A DNA stretch of 38,513 bases from Bizionia sp. (lineage in GTDB: Bacteria > Bacteroidota > Bacteroidia > Flavobacteriales > Flavobacteriaceae), in contig JAHDHI010000047.1 in the NCBI GenBank assembly GCA_020631395.1, forward strand, positions 1 through 38,513. Direction: 5' to 3'. The position numbers and the translations under genes were made by a program. This document shows positions 1-9,163 of this stretch, piece by piece (positions within the stretch are counted from its first letter, which is position 1; each line of letters begins with the position of its first letter). The notes below the pieces were generated by a model. The model was not told the DNA's origin, did not search any database, and was given only the letters and a program-made list of their open reading frames with translations.

Positions 1-53
1 TTCAAACCCAAAATACAAACCAAATTTGCCTGTTTTAACAATCGAACTCAGGT

Positions 54-692
54 TTAGATGTTTTGTTTTCGAGCCATGATGATGGTGTGCATTTCAACGA
101 CATTGTCTTTTTTTACATAGTCTATGTTCATTGTGTTCACAATGTCGAAATTGGTTTTGGAGAGTTCTTGCTTTATGTATTCCAAATCATGATAGTAAAA
201 ATAGGTCCTGTCGCCACGGCTGCCTTTAATATAGCCAGAGGCATCGTGAGGGCCTTCTACAAAACTGAGGTATAGAATGCCATTGTATTCCAACAAGTCT
301 GCACAGTTCTCTATCAATGTTTTGCAATCGATTTTAGATAGGTATGGGATGCCAAAACCACAAATGATTCCAGTAAACTTGCTGTTTAGCCTATGGATGT
401 TCCTAATGTCCATTTGAATGAAATGAGCAGTTGGATTGTTTTTTTGGGCAAGCGTTATCATATTCGGGGCGATGTCTATCCCCAGAACGTCACAATTTGG
501 TATTTTTGACAAGACGTACTTGGTTATGTTGCCAGGACCGCAACCAATGTCCAAAACTTTTGGTTTTGCAATTTTCAGATGATTGCAAAACAAATCATAG
601 GTGTCGTCATATAAATTCAAGTCCATGAACTTGTCTTCATACAACGACGCCATGTTATTCCAAGTCTTGAAGGTTTCCTTGTAACGGTCCAT
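54..692 (-). CDS. Class I SAM-dependent methyltransferase
   Basis: A 212-residue cytoplasmic protein with the Rossmann-fold methyltransferase motif I VLDIGCGPGN near residues 46-55. It is followed by an acidic motif II region (VLGIDIAPNMI) and a QMDIRN segment typical of adenine or ribose contacts. Class I methyltransferases transfer a methyl group from S-adenosylmethionine; the substrate cannot be read here. The protein is full length for a small stand-alone enzyme and starts at an ATG. It follows the M1 aminopeptidase gene by 16 bases on the same strand, so it is probably the last gene of that operon. No terminator is visible before the left edge. The family call is firm; the substrate is unknown. 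Confidence 0.85.
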   Translation of the reverse strand: MDRYKETFKTWNNMASLYEDKFMDLNLYDDTYDLFCNHLKIAKPKVLDIGCGPGNITKYVLSKIPNCDVLGIDIAPNMITLAQKNNPTAHFIQMDIRNIHRLNSKFTGIICGFGIPYLSKIDCKTLIENCADLLEYNGILYLSFVEGPHDASGYIKGSRGDRTYFYYHDLEYIKQELSKTNFDIVNTMNIDYVKKDNVVEMHTIIMARKQNI

Positions 693-708
693 CGCAATAT
701 CTGTAATT

Positions 709-2571
709 CTATTCAGTCTTGTACCCTAGGATGTCATCGACTGTATTCACGGTTACCGAGTGATAGTTTGGACGAGCTTTTTGGTATATGGCCAATGCTT
801 CAGCTACTTTGTCACTGTTCTTGTATGCCTTGAAAATGGTAGAGACATACCAACGTCTACCAACATTCGTCAAGAATGCTTCAATGTTGTCGTCTACATT
901 GTTACCTCTATAATCGTGAGTTATGGCTTTTTCAAACCAAACCATGGCAATGTATGAGTTGTTGGAGTTTGTAAGGTTGAAGGCATTGTCTATCAATGCC
1001 AATTGATCCGTTGTGATTTCTTTTGGGAAGTTCCGAACGAAGTGAACCCATTCTTGCGTCGTCCAATCTTTTGTCAAGGCAACGTCAACTTTGTTTTTAC
1101 GTATGATTTCCGACAATGTCTTTTCTACACTTCTAAACTTGTCCGAAGTAATTATGGATTGGTTTTTTGGAATTCCAGGCTTATAGATCCATTCTTTCGT
1201 ATTGAACGAAACTTGATGTTTTTCCAAAAGATTAGCATTTAGGTAAGTGATGAATCTTTCAGTGGTCATCGTAGAAAAGGCATGGGATCTAAAATAATTT
1301 TTTAGGAAAGTGTCAAATCTTTCTCTACCTACGGTTTCCTCCAAGGTTCTCAAGAACAAGTAACCTTTGTCATAGGCAATGCTATTCATTCCGTCATCTG
1401 GATTGCGTCCCTTTAAGTCAAGTTTTAGCTTGGTGTCATTTGGGCTGTCCTTGAAACCTTCCAATTCTTCCTCCAAATCTTGTCGTCCGATAAGAGCTAG
1501 CATATTGGCTCTGTCTTTTCCGTATAGAGCTTCCATTATGCGCAACTCAAAGTAAACGGTAAAGCCCTCGTTTAACCAAAAATCGTCCCAAGTGGCATTG
1601 GTTACCAAGTTTCCTGACCATGAATGCGCCAATTCATGAGCGATTAAGGAGGTTAAACTCTTGTCTCCTGCTATGACAGTTGGCGTAGCAAATGTCAAAC
1701 GTGGATTTTCCATTCCTCCAAAGGGAAAACTAGGAGGTAAGACAATGACGTCGAACTGCTCCCAGTCGTAGTTTCCATACAAGTTTTCGGCAGCCGAAAC
1801 CATCTTTTCCATATCTGAAAATTCTTGATGCGCTTTCTCTAGCAAGGATTTTTCTGCATAAATCCCCGTTCTTTCACTTACAGCCTTGTATTCGATGTTA
1901 CCAACCGACAACGCTATTAGATAAGGAGAAATAGCTTGTTGCATTTTAAAGTTGTAGATGCCATCTGTAGTTTTGACTTTAGGATTTTGAGCACTCATTA
2001 CCGCCATTAAAGAAGAGGGGACCTTTACGGATGCATTGTAAGTAATTCTAACTTGTGGACTGTCCTGTATCGGTATCCACGTTCGTGTCAAAATCGCCTG
2101 ACCTTGGGTAAATAGAAACGGATGTGTCTTATCTGCTGTTTGTTGTGGGGTTAACCATTGTAAAGCTTCTGTTTTATCAGTAGTGTTGTAGTGTACGGTT
2201 ATGTTTTTTGTGTCTGCGTCAATTGGGATTCTCAAAGCACTACCCAATTGCTCATTAAAACCCCCAAGTGAGAATTCTACCTCGTTTTTACCAGCCAATA
2301 CCTTTTGAATTTCCAAGAATTTGGTGTCTAGGACAATTTCTGTTGCATTATTGTTGGTGATGTCATAGCTGGCAGTTCCTTTTATTTGTTTTGTTCCAAA
2401 ATCGACGGCAATGTCTAGATTCAGATGTGTGACGACTGCTTCGTTGGGTTTGGCAAAAGAATGTGGCTCTTCGACATATTTCTTTGTGGTTGTTTCTTCT
2501 TTCTTTTTGGAATCAGAGCAACTTGTCAAACAAATTAAGACCAAAAAGCTCAAAAGGCTTATTTTTTTCAT
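709..2571 (-). CDS. M1 family zinc aminopeptidase, lipoprotein
   Basis: A 620-residue peptidase of family M1 (aminopeptidase N / leukotriene A4 hydrolase type). A short hydrophobic leader ends in a lipobox with Cys18, so the mature protein should be lipid-anchored in the envelope. The exopeptidase motif GGMEN lies at residues 285-289. The zinc site HELAH is at 312-316, with the third ligand Glu335 in the LNEG segment. The catalytic residues are therefore intact. The C-terminal part matches the helical domain expected after the catalytic domain. Enzymes of this family remove N-terminal residues from peptides. The gene lies 75 bases downstream of a small lipoprotein gene and near an M14 carboxypeptidase on the same strand, suggesting extracytoplasmic peptide degradation. 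Confidence 0.93.
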   Translation of the reverse strand: MKKISLLSFLVLICLTSCSDSKKKEETTTKKYVEEPHSFAKPNEAVVTHLNLDIAVDFGTKQIKGTASYDITNNNATEIVLDTKFLEIQKVLAGKNEVEFSLGGFNEQLGSALRIPIDADTKNITVHYNTTDKTEALQWLTPQQTADKTHPFLFTQGQAILTRTWIPIQDSPQVRITYNASVKVPSSLMAVMSAQNPKVKTTDGIYNFKMQQAISPYLIALSVGNIEYKAVSERTGIYAEKSLLEKAHQEFSDMEKMVSAAENLYGNYDWEQFDVIVLPPSFPFGGMENPRLTFATPTVIAGDKSLTSLIAHELAHSWSGNLVTNATWDDFWLNEGFTVYFELRIMEALYGKDRANMLALIGRQDLEEELEGFKDSPNDTKLKLDLKGRNPDDGMNSIAYDKGYLFLRTLEETVGRERFDTFLKNYFRSHAFSTMTTERFITYLNANLLEKHQVSFNTKEWIYKPGIPKNQSIITSDKFRSVEKTLSEIIRKNKVDVALTKDWTTQEWVHFVRNFPKEITTDQLALIDNAFNLTNSNNSYIAMVWFEKAITHDYRGNNVDDNIEAFLTNVGRRWYVSTIFKAYKNSDKVAEALAIYQKARPNYHSVTVNTVDDILGYKTE

Positions 2572-2646
2572 AGATGTAGTTTTTGTGGGACTAAAGTATT
2601 ATTTAATTTTATAAACTGGATATTGTAAGTGTGTTTTATTGGATGG

Positions 2647-3087
2647 TTATTTGGAAGCAGTTTCAACATCAGCCCAAGTATCCCATATGTTCTTCAACAA
2701 AATCCTGAATTGTGTCGAGTCGCTACCAATTTCTATTTGATCGAATAGATCGTGCATTTCGCCTCTAAGGTCTGGGTATTTGTTTGTAATGACCATCATT
2801 TCATTCCATGCCGCCTTATGGGTTTTAAAAGCCTTGCTGAGTGCCTCGGGACAGTTGCTGTAATCGAATTGGCCTATCTCTTTGGTGTAATCGGCTATGC
2901 TTTTGCTCAACGAGACTTGCTTGCAGGACACATTTCTCAATTTGCCCAAGGAATCATCTTGCTTTAGAATGCCTTTGATGCATTCTTCTTTGGAAACAAA
3001 ATCCGAATGTGTGGAACTTCTCCCTTTCTTACAAGACGAAATACTCAATGTTGCCATTAGAAATATCATTTGTGCTTTATGTTTCAT
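2647..3087 (-). CDS. Small unknown lipoprotein
   Basis: A 146-residue protein I do not recognise. A hydrophobic N-terminus ends at SISSC, making Cys19 the probable lipidation site. The mature part is mostly helical in composition, with two further cysteines near residues 54 and 79 that could pair. It sits between two lipoprotein peptidase genes on the same strand, 26 bases after the M14 gene and 75 bases before the M1 gene, so it is probably co-transcribed with them. A role alongside envelope peptide breakdown is only an inference from position. Confidence 0.75.
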   Translation of the reverse strand: MKHKAQMIFLMATLSISSCKKGRSSTHSDFVSKEECIKGILKQDDSLGKLRNVSCKQVSLSKSIADYTKEIGQFDYSNCPEALSKAFKTHKAAWNEMMVITNKYPDLRGEMHDLFDQIEIGSDSTQFRILLKNIWDTWADVETASK

Positions 3088-3113
3088 TTTCCGAGATTTT
3101 ATGCTTTATAAAA

Positions 3114-4847
3114 CTATTGAACCCTATATATGGGGTATTGTAAATGAGCTTTTTCATAATTGTTACTTTGCTTGTGTATCCAATCCAGTTGAGCATACCA
3201 GTTTTTGGCAAAGGCATCATCCGTTTTCTTTTTGTCTTCAAAGGCTTGCTTCAATGTTGCATCTGCGTTTAGCAGTTCTTTAGCCTTGTCTTCCCATACG
3301 TATGGGGAAAACCCTTCTTTTTGTTGTAAGATGGTATCGAAGAAGTTCCAATTGAAAAATGAATCTGAAGCCTCAGGTTCCAATGTTTCAATAATGTAGC
3401 GAATTCCTTTTTGATTTGTATTTACGACATAATCTCCTGCTTTGAATTTCAGGGTGTCGGTATTGGATTTCACAGTTGTGTTATAATGGAGATAGTGACC
3501 TTCGTACGGCATTTTTCTACTTTCAAAAGCGTCTATCCTGTAACTTTCAACCATTAATGTGGAGTCGTTTTCTAGAACGGTCATCTCAATGTCGTTTAGT
3601 TGCAACAGTTCAATGACGTTGTGCCAGCCCCTTGGAATTACATATGCTCTTGGAATATTGATCGTTTTTGTAGGTTTGAAATAATTTTTATAGACGACTT
3701 CTTTTGTAAAAGGTTTTCTTGTGTCAAACTTCAAACGTTGTGCATTTGTGATTTCACTAGGTATCGTTTGTCCCTCATAACCTTTAAAGTTCAATGTGGA
3801 CGTCTTGCTGGTGTCTACTTGCCAATTTATGGCATATGGGGTTCCTTTTTTTAAAGATTCAAAGCTTTTTGCTCTCAATGCTTTAATGGTTTCACTATCC
3901 TTGTCTATTATTTCGATCATGGTTTTCATTAACTCATATGTGCCTTCTACCCTTTGTTTGTATGGTTTTAGCATATGCGTTTCAACCATCATGCCTAGGG
4001 TGTTGAATAACGTCGTATAGCCAGTGGAATAGCGTGGGGAGTCGAAAAATTGGGAGAATCCCTTTTCTGGAACATTATTGAAGACATTGACGTAAGGTGT
4101 GATGTCCCAGTTTTTGTCAACCAATTTTTTTTCTAGGTCGGGCATCATTTTAGTATGCAGGTAATGGCCTAAGTCACCTCCCAATTTGTCATGTTGTGTA
4201 AACAAGTGGGTTAATGTATACTGATAATCTGCACCATTGCTTACATGGTTGTCTATGAAAACATCTGGTTTCACCAGATGAAAAATTTCAGCAAAGGCTC
4301 TGGCGTTTTTGGTGTCGGATTTTATGAAATCCCTGTTTAGGTCATAATTGCGTGCATTACCTCTAAAGCCGTAGGATTTTGGACCATTTTGATTGGTGCG
4401 GGTTCCCGTATTCCTATTTAAGCTTCCTCCAACGTTATAAATTGGAATGGTAACCAAAACGGTGTTCTCTGGCAAGTCAATCTTTCCTTGGACAATATCT
4501 CTATAAAGCAACATCGTAGCATCGATGCCATCACTTTCACCAGGATGTATGCCATTGTTTATAAGTAGCAAGCGTTTGTTTTTTCTTATTTCCGAAAAAG
4601 TGAAATTGGCATCTGGGTTCAACGTCACGACGTGCAGCGGTTTACCAGAATCTGTTTCGCCGATGGCTTCAATTGAAATTTCAGGATAGGCTTTTGCCAG
4701 AGTGGAATAATAGGATATTACTTGCTCATAAGTTGCCGTTTCTAGCCCCTTGGATGTTTCAAAAACCGTTGTGAAATCAAGATTTGGCTTATTTGTCTTT
4801 GAGGTACATGAAACTAAGATTAGTGCTATGACAAGAAGTTTTTTCAT
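3114..4847 (-). CDS. M14 family zinc carboxypeptidase, lipoprotein
   Basis: A 577-residue M14-type metallopeptidase. The leader ends at LVSC, placing the lipidated Cys at residue 14. The zinc ligands are visible as HPGES (His101, Glu104) and His201 in FIDNH. The ARNYDLNRDF segment near 165-174 is the substrate-binding Asn-Arg region of the family. The domain after about residue 340 is an accessory C-terminal region. M14 enzymes remove C-terminal residues or act on peptide cross-links; the exact substrate cannot be told. It is the first gene of a probable four-gene minus-strand operon, with a TAAGTTTG promoter element just upstream and an inverted repeat spanning the start. Confidence 0.9.
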   Translation of the reverse strand: MKKLLVIALILVSCTSKTNKPNLDFTTVFETSKGLETATYEQVISYYSTLAKAYPEISIEAIGETDSGKPLHVVTLNPDANFTFSEIRKNKRLLLINNGIHPGESDGIDATMLLYRDIVQGKIDLPENTVLVTIPIYNVGGSLNRNTGTRTNQNGPKSYGFRGNARNYDLNRDFIKSDTKNARAFAEIFHLVKPDVFIDNHVSNGADYQYTLTHLFTQHDKLGGDLGHYLHTKMMPDLEKKLVDKNWDITPYVNVFNNVPEKGFSQFFDSPRYSTGYTTLFNTLGMMVETHMLKPYKQRVEGTYELMKTMIEIIDKDSETIKALRAKSFESLKKGTPYAINWQVDTSKTSTLNFKGYEGQTIPSEITNAQRLKFDTRKPFTKEVVYKNYFKPTKTINIPRAYVIPRGWHNVIELLQLNDIEMTVLENDSTLMVESYRIDAFESRKMPYEGHYLHYNTTVKSNTDTLKFKAGDYVVNTNQKGIRYIIETLEPEASDSFFNWNFFDTILQQKEGFSPYVWEDKAKELLNADATLKQAFEDKKKTDDAFAKNWYAQLDWIHKQSNNYEKAHLQYPIYRVQ

Positions 4848-4871
4848 TGGGCTGTTTTTTTCTTAGCCCAA
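4847..4871. repeat. Inverted repeat TTGGGCT / AGCCCAA over promoter and start codon
   Basis: A perfect 7-base inverted repeat (4847-4853 and 4865-4871) separated by 11 bases. One arm abuts the M14 start codon and the other overlaps the TTTG of the predicted -7 element. This could be an operator or a short leader hairpin; only the symmetry is seen directly. Confidence 0.4.
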
Positions 4872-4876
4872 ACTTA
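4869..4876 (-). promoter_or_regulatory. Promoter -7 element (TAAGTTTG) for the peptidase operon
   Basis: Read on the minus strand this is TAAGTTTG, an exact match to the Bacteroidetes TAnnTTTG element, about 21 bases before the M14 start codon. I found no clear TTTG at the usual -33 spacing. It overlaps one arm of the inverted repeat at 4847-4871. Confidence 0.5.
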
Positions 4877-5127
4877 CTTAAAATACGACACATTTACTAG
4901 ACAATGCTATTGACCACAATCAAAATTTCTTTCTGTTTTTCAACCAATTTGCAAATCATCAAATGGCAGTATTGTGAAGATGGTGTAAAATATAATATGA
5001 GAATGGTCTGAGGAATCAAATTTTGCATCTAATGGTTTTGAACTAAGTATATGGCAGTTAGTCAATTAATGCTGTAATCCAGCTGTGACGTTCAATGAGA
5101 GGTGTCTTTTTATATCTGTGATTTAGA

Positions 5128-5158
5128 TTTGTCCATATCTTAATTAACCGTACTTTTG
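5128..5158 (+). promoter_or_regulatory. Bacteroidetes-type promoter for sulP
   Basis: TTTG at 5128-5131, a 19-base spacer and TACTTTTG at 5151-5158 fit the Bacteroidetes -33 TTTG / -7 TAnnTTTG consensus exactly. The start codon lies 20 bases downstream of the -7 element, giving a short leader. This is the best promoter match in the window. Confidence 0.75.
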
Positions 5159-5178
5159 CAGCTTCAAAAAACAAACTG

Positions 5179-6801
5179 ATGACAGAGTTTATTAGAAAGC
5201 GTACTGCTAACGCTAAAAACGACATTTTAAGTGGGATTACAGTGGCCTTGGCACTAGTGCCAGAGGCAGTTGCCTTTGCATTTGTGGCTGGAGTGGATCC
5301 TTTGGTAGGGCTATATGCAGCCTTTATGATTGGGTTTATTACTTCCATCTTTGGAGGTCGACCTGGTATGATTAGTGGGGCAACGGGGGCTTTGGCCGTA
5401 GTAATGGTTGCCTTGGTGGCCAAAGGAAATGCGATGGGAGCAGATGGAGAGCAATTGGGGCTATATTATTTGTTTGCCACCGTTATTTTAATGGGGGTCA
5501 TACAAATGCTAGCTGGTGTTTTCAAGTTAGGTAAATTTGTCCGGTTGATACCGCATCCAGTAATGATGGGCTTCGTAAATGGTTTGGCCATTGTGATTTT
5601 TTTGTCACAGTTGGGGATGTTCAAGGAAACAATTGGAGGAGAGAAGGTCTGGATGCAAGGAGACGCTCTTTGGATTATGATAGGATTAGTTGCATTGACA
5701 ATGGGAATCATGTTTGGACTGCCCAAGTTGACCAAAAAATTACCTGAAGCATTGATAGCCATTTTGGTGGTGTCTGCAATTGTGATATTTGGAAATCTTG
5801 ACGTTGCCACAGTGGGGAGTTTCATTAAAGATGGAGGAGGAGAAGGACTAAAAGGAGGATTGCCTAATTTTCAATGGGACATATTCAACAAAGTGCCATT
5901 TAATTTTGAAACTTTGGCATTCATAGGGCCTTATGCGTTGATTCTTGCAGCCATAGGGTTGATAGAATCCTTGATGACTTTGAATTTGGTGGATGAATTG
6001 ACGGAGACTAGAGGGAATTCCAATAGAGAGTGTTTAGCACAAGGTGGAGCAAACATCATAACAGGCCTTTTTGGAGGAATGGGAGGTTGTGCAATGATAG
6101 GTCAATCTCTAATAAACATCAAAGGAGGAGGTAGAGGCCGTCTTTCGGGCATTGTTGCTGCTTTGGCATTGTTGGGCTTCATTCTATTTGCATCAGGGCT
6201 AATAGAACAAGTGCCAATTGCTGCATTGGTAGGGGTCATGTTCATGGTTGTAATAGGAACGTTTGCTTGGAGTAGTTTCCGTATTTTAAACAAAATACCC
6301 TTTAGCGATGTAATCGTGTTGGTGGCTGTTTCCTCCTTGACGGTAATCTTCGATTTGGCGATTGCAGTAATTTCTGGGGTAATAATAAGTGCTTTGGTTT
6401 TTTCTTGGGAAAATGCCAAACGCATTAGGGCTCGCAAGAGAATAAGAAAAGATGGAACCAAAGTATACGAAATATGGGGGCCATTGTTTTTTGGAAGCAT
6501 CATAGCCTTCAATGAAAAGTTCGACGTCAAAGACGATCCTAAAAATGTCGAAATTGATTTCGTGGAATCCAGAGTAAGTGACCATTCGGCTTTGGAAGCC
6601 ATTTTCAACCTAGTCGAAAAATATGAAAAAGAAGGTAAAACGGTTAAATTGAAACATTTGAGCGAGGATTGCAAAGCCTTGTTATACAAAGCAAGTCCGA
6701 AATTTCGAGAAGTCATAATCGAAGCCGTCGACGATCCACGTTATCACTTGGCTGCCAATCCTGAAAAGTTCACAAAACCACTTTCCGAATACAAGTTATA
6801 A
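5179..6801 (+). CDS. SulP family inorganic anion transporter with STAS domain
   Basis: A 540-residue inner-membrane transporter. The first 400 or so residues are hydrophobic, with the SulP N-terminal signature around DILSGITVALALVPEAVAFA and the following segment VGLYAAFMIGF. A hydrophilic C-terminal part (about 420-530) has STAS-domain character, including a SDHSALEAI segment near its centre. SulP proteins carry sulfate, bicarbonate or other anions, often with sodium or protons; sequence alone does not decide the substrate. The gene is transcribed alone: a consensus promoter lies immediately upstream and a perfect terminator hairpin overlaps its stop codon. No carbonic anhydrase or sulfate-assimilation genes are nearby to hint at the anion. 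Confidence 0.93.
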   Translation: MTEFIRKRTANAKNDILSGITVALALVPEAVAFAFVAGVDPLVGLYAAFMIGFITSIFGGRPGMISGATGALAVVMVALVAKGNAMGADGEQLGLYYLFATVILMGVIQMLAGVFKLGKFVRLIPHPVMMGFVNGLAIVIFLSQLGMFKETIGGEKVWMQGDALWIMIGLVALTMGIMFGLPKLTKKLPEALIAILVVSAIVIFGNLDVATVGSFIKDGGGEGLKGGLPNFQWDIFNKVPFNFETLAFIGPYALILAAIGLIESLMTLNLVDELTETRGNSNRECLAQGGANIITGLFGGMGGCAMIGQSLINIKGGGRGRLSGIVAALALLGFILFASGLIEQVPIAALVGVMFMVVIGTFAWSSFRILNKIPFSDVIVLVAVSSLTVIFDLAIAVISGVIISALVFSWENAKRIRARKRIRKDGTKVYEIWGPLFFGSIIAFNEKFDVKDDPKNVEIDFVESRVSDHSALEAIFNLVEKYEKEGKTVKLKHLSEDCKALLYKASPKFREVIIEAVDDPRYHLAANPEKFTKPLSEYKL

Positions 6802-6842
6802 ACAAAAAACAAGTTTCAATTATGAAACTTGTTTTTTGTTTA
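6799..6842 (+). terminator. Strong terminator after sulP
   Basis: A perfect stem of about 20 base pairs with a 4-base loop (centre at 6819-6822). The arms carry AAAAAAC on the left and GTTTTTT on the right, so the run of T lies within the right arm. The left arm begins in the TAA stop codon. The symmetric composition would also work on the opposite strand. Confidence 0.85.
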
Positions 6843-7003
6843 TGAAAGTTTTTTGTCGTCTCTGGGCGAAGTGCTTTTTATCAATGAAAAATGAACGATC
6901 TTCCATAAAAAGGCAATGTTCATCGAATACCCACTATTGTTTTCAATGGATTGCAAGTTAGGTCGTTATATTTTATTACATTGTTACCCATATAATACTT
7001 CCT

Positions 7004-9163
7004 ATGAGATACTTCTACTGTCTTCTAGCTATTTTCTGCATGCAAGACACAATCTTTGGCCAAACCCATTCCGCAAAAGAAAAATTGCAATTGGATTCTA
7101 TCGCCAAAGTTGTCGATAGATCATTTTCACTATGTCAAAAAAGCAAATATGGAGAAGCCGTTAAAATGGCGAAAGAGGTTTTGGAGTATGCAAATTTAAA
7201 AGAGAACGACTCCTTGAAAGCAAAAGCTTACAGTATTTTGGGGTGGAGCTATCCTATGTTGGGGGAACCTGACAAAGGTTTGGGCTATTTGTTGAAGACA
7301 AAAGACATCTATGTGAAATTGAAGGACACCATTGGATTGATTTTTTCAGACAACGACTTGGGAATCCATTATAGAGATCTCGATAGCATGAAAGTTTCCA
7401 ATGCCTATTTTGAAAAGGCTATGAATCGAGCCAAGAATTACAAGAACAATGAAATGGTATTGTATCCTGCATATAACTTGGGTACAAATATCTTGGAGTT
7501 TGAAAAAGACTATGAACAAGCTGTTGAATACTTGGAATTGGCTGCATCATTGGTACTAACTTCAAAGTGTGCCAAAGACAAGCGCATAGTTGCAGACATA
7601 TATGAGGGGTTGGGTTTTGTATGCTATAAACTTAGGAGATATGAAGATTCTAAGGCATATTACGATAAATGTTTGGAATATTCAAAGAAGCACGGGTTCT
7701 TGGAGGTGATTTCCATGATCTATTGGAGCAAGTCGGAATTGTACAAGGAAGAAGGCGAGTATGAAAAATCCAATGAGATGCTTTACAGATACATTGACGT
7801 CAATGACTCCATAATAAAAGTGATAAACTATGAAAAGGTAAAAGCGGTAGAGGCAGAATACTTTATAAAGGAAAACAAAAGCAAGCTTGAATTTATCGAG
7901 AATGAAAAGGAGATGCAGGAAGTAGCCATCAAAAAATCCAAAACTTATAATTTTATCTTAATCACGTTGAGCTTGATTTTGTTTTTAAATATGTGCTGGA
8001 TATTCAAAAAAAACAAAGCACTTAGATTGGCAAGGGACAAAGCAGAAAGCTTATCGAGAATAAAAAGTGAGTTTTACTCAGAGATAAGTCACGAGTTGCG
8101 TACACCACTTTATGCAGTTATAGAACTTTCCAGTTTGTTGCTTAGAGAGAATATTAGCGTAAAGCATAAGGAGTATTTGGAATCCCTCAAGTTTTCCGGA
8201 AACCATTTGATGTCATTGATAAACAATGTGCTTCAATTGAATAAGGTAGAATCTGGCACAATGAAGGTGCAACGCTTGGAATTTGATTTGAAAAACCTGA
8301 TTTCAAACATTGTCGATAGTTTGGAATATGCATTGAGAGATAGCAATAACTCCATCAGTTTAAAGTATGGCGACAACATTCCAAAATTATTGGTAGGAGA
8401 TTCCTTAAAGCTTTCACAGGTATTGATCAATTTAATATCCAATGCCATAAAGTTTACCAACGATGGACATATAGACGTCGTTATCAATCAAGTTGAGGAA
8501 AGAGAAAACATGTCGAAGATATACTTCAAGGTTTCAGACAATGGCTTGGGAATACCCATAGATAAAAAAGCCCAGGTCTTTGAAGATTTCTACCAAGAAG
8601 ACCTTAAAAGCACGACATCCTACAAAGGAACTGGTTTGGGCCTTTCCATCGTAAAAAGAATTCTTACGGCAATGGATAGTAGCATTCATATGATTAGCAA
8701 AGAAAATGAAGGAGCAACCTTCTTCTTTGAACTGGCATTCGAAAAAAGTACGAAACCGAATCTACCAATATCCGAATACCAAAATCAATTGGAACAAATG
8801 AAAGGATGTCGCATTCTAATTGTGGACGACAATAAGATAAACCAATTGGTAACACGCAAGATTCTTGACCAATTGGAAATTGAATCCAAAACGGTGGATT
8901 CCGGTATCAAAGCCATAGATATGGTTCAAGAAGAAAAATTCGATTGCATTTTAATGGATTTGCATATGCCAGAATTGGATGGTTATGAGACTACCAGACT
9001 CATTAGGGGCTTTAATGAAGACATAGCCATAGTCGCATTGACTGCTGCCACGTCTGAAGAAGTAGAAAGCAAAATAGACAACTATGACATCAATGGCTAT
9101 GTGCTGAAACCATTTATGATCGATGAGTTTGTGGAAAGCCTATACAAGGCAATTCATTCCTAG
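7004..9163 (+). CDS. Hybrid histidine kinase 1: periplasmic TPR, HisKA, HATPase, receiver
   Basis: A 719-residue hybrid sensor kinase. Signal peptide at 1-20; helical TPR-like repeats from about 35 to 290 (for example AYFEKAMNRAKNY and EQAVEYLELAASL); one membrane segment at about 315-334; HisKA with the phosphoacceptor His363 in SHELRTP; HATPase with Asn480 in the N box, DNGLG at 512-516 and GTGLGLS at 542-548. The C-terminal receiver has acidic residues 608-609, phosphoacceptor Asp652, Thr680 and Lys702. All catalytic residues are present. The protein ends just after the receiver, with no Hpt or DNA-binding domain. TPR sensors of this type probably read a periplasmic protein or peptide. It is the first of four tandem paralogs. 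Confidence 0.93.
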   Translation: MRYFYCLLAIFCMQDTIFGQTHSAKEKLQLDSIAKVVDRSFSLCQKSKYGEAVKMAKEVLEYANLKENDSLKAKAYSILGWSYPMLGEPDKGLGYLLKTKDIYVKLKDTIGLIFSDNDLGIHYRDLDSMKVSNAYFEKAMNRAKNYKNNEMVLYPAYNLGTNILEFEKDYEQAVEYLELAASLVLTSKCAKDKRIVADIYEGLGFVCYKLRRYEDSKAYYDKCLEYSKKHGFLEVISMIYWSKSELYKEEGEYEKSNEMLYRYIDVNDSIIKVINYEKVKAVEAEYFIKENKSKLEFIENEKEMQEVAIKKSKTYNFILITLSLILFLNMCWIFKKNKALRLARDKAESLSRIKSEFYSEISHELRTPLYAVIELSSLLLRENISVKHKEYLESLKFSGNHLMSLINNVLQLNKVESGTMKVQRLEFDLKNLISNIVDSLEYALRDSNNSISLKYGDNIPKLLVGDSLKLSQVLINLISNAIKFTNDGHIDVVINQVEERENMSKIYFKVSDNGLGIPIDKKAQVFEDFYQEDLKSTTSYKGTGLGLSIVKRILTAMDSSIHMISKENEGATFFFELAFEKSTKPNLPISEYQNQLEQMKGCRILIVDDNKINQLVTRKILDQLEIESKTVDSGIKAIDMVQEEKFDCILMDLHMPELDGYETTRLIRGFNEDIAIVALTAATSEEVESKIDNYDINGYVLKPFMIDEFVESLYKAIHS

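Larger units (their letters stand above)
4848..5178. other. 331-base divergent intergenic region
   Basis: The region separates the minus-strand peptidase operon from the plus-strand sulP gene. It holds the peptidase promoter and inverted repeat at its left end and the sulP promoter at 5128-5158. The middle (about 4900-5120) shows no open reading frame with a credible start and no strong hairpin. Confidence 0.6.

Noticed and set aside
2897-3283. A 128-codon plus-strand open frame across the ends of the M14 and small lipoprotein genes
   Set aside because: It lies antisense to two well-supported genes and shows no recognisable protein pattern.
6916-7119. A plus-strand open frame overlapping the start of kinase 1
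   Set aside because: Its frame differs from kinase 1, whose signal peptide and TPR region are clear; the sequence shows no family features.
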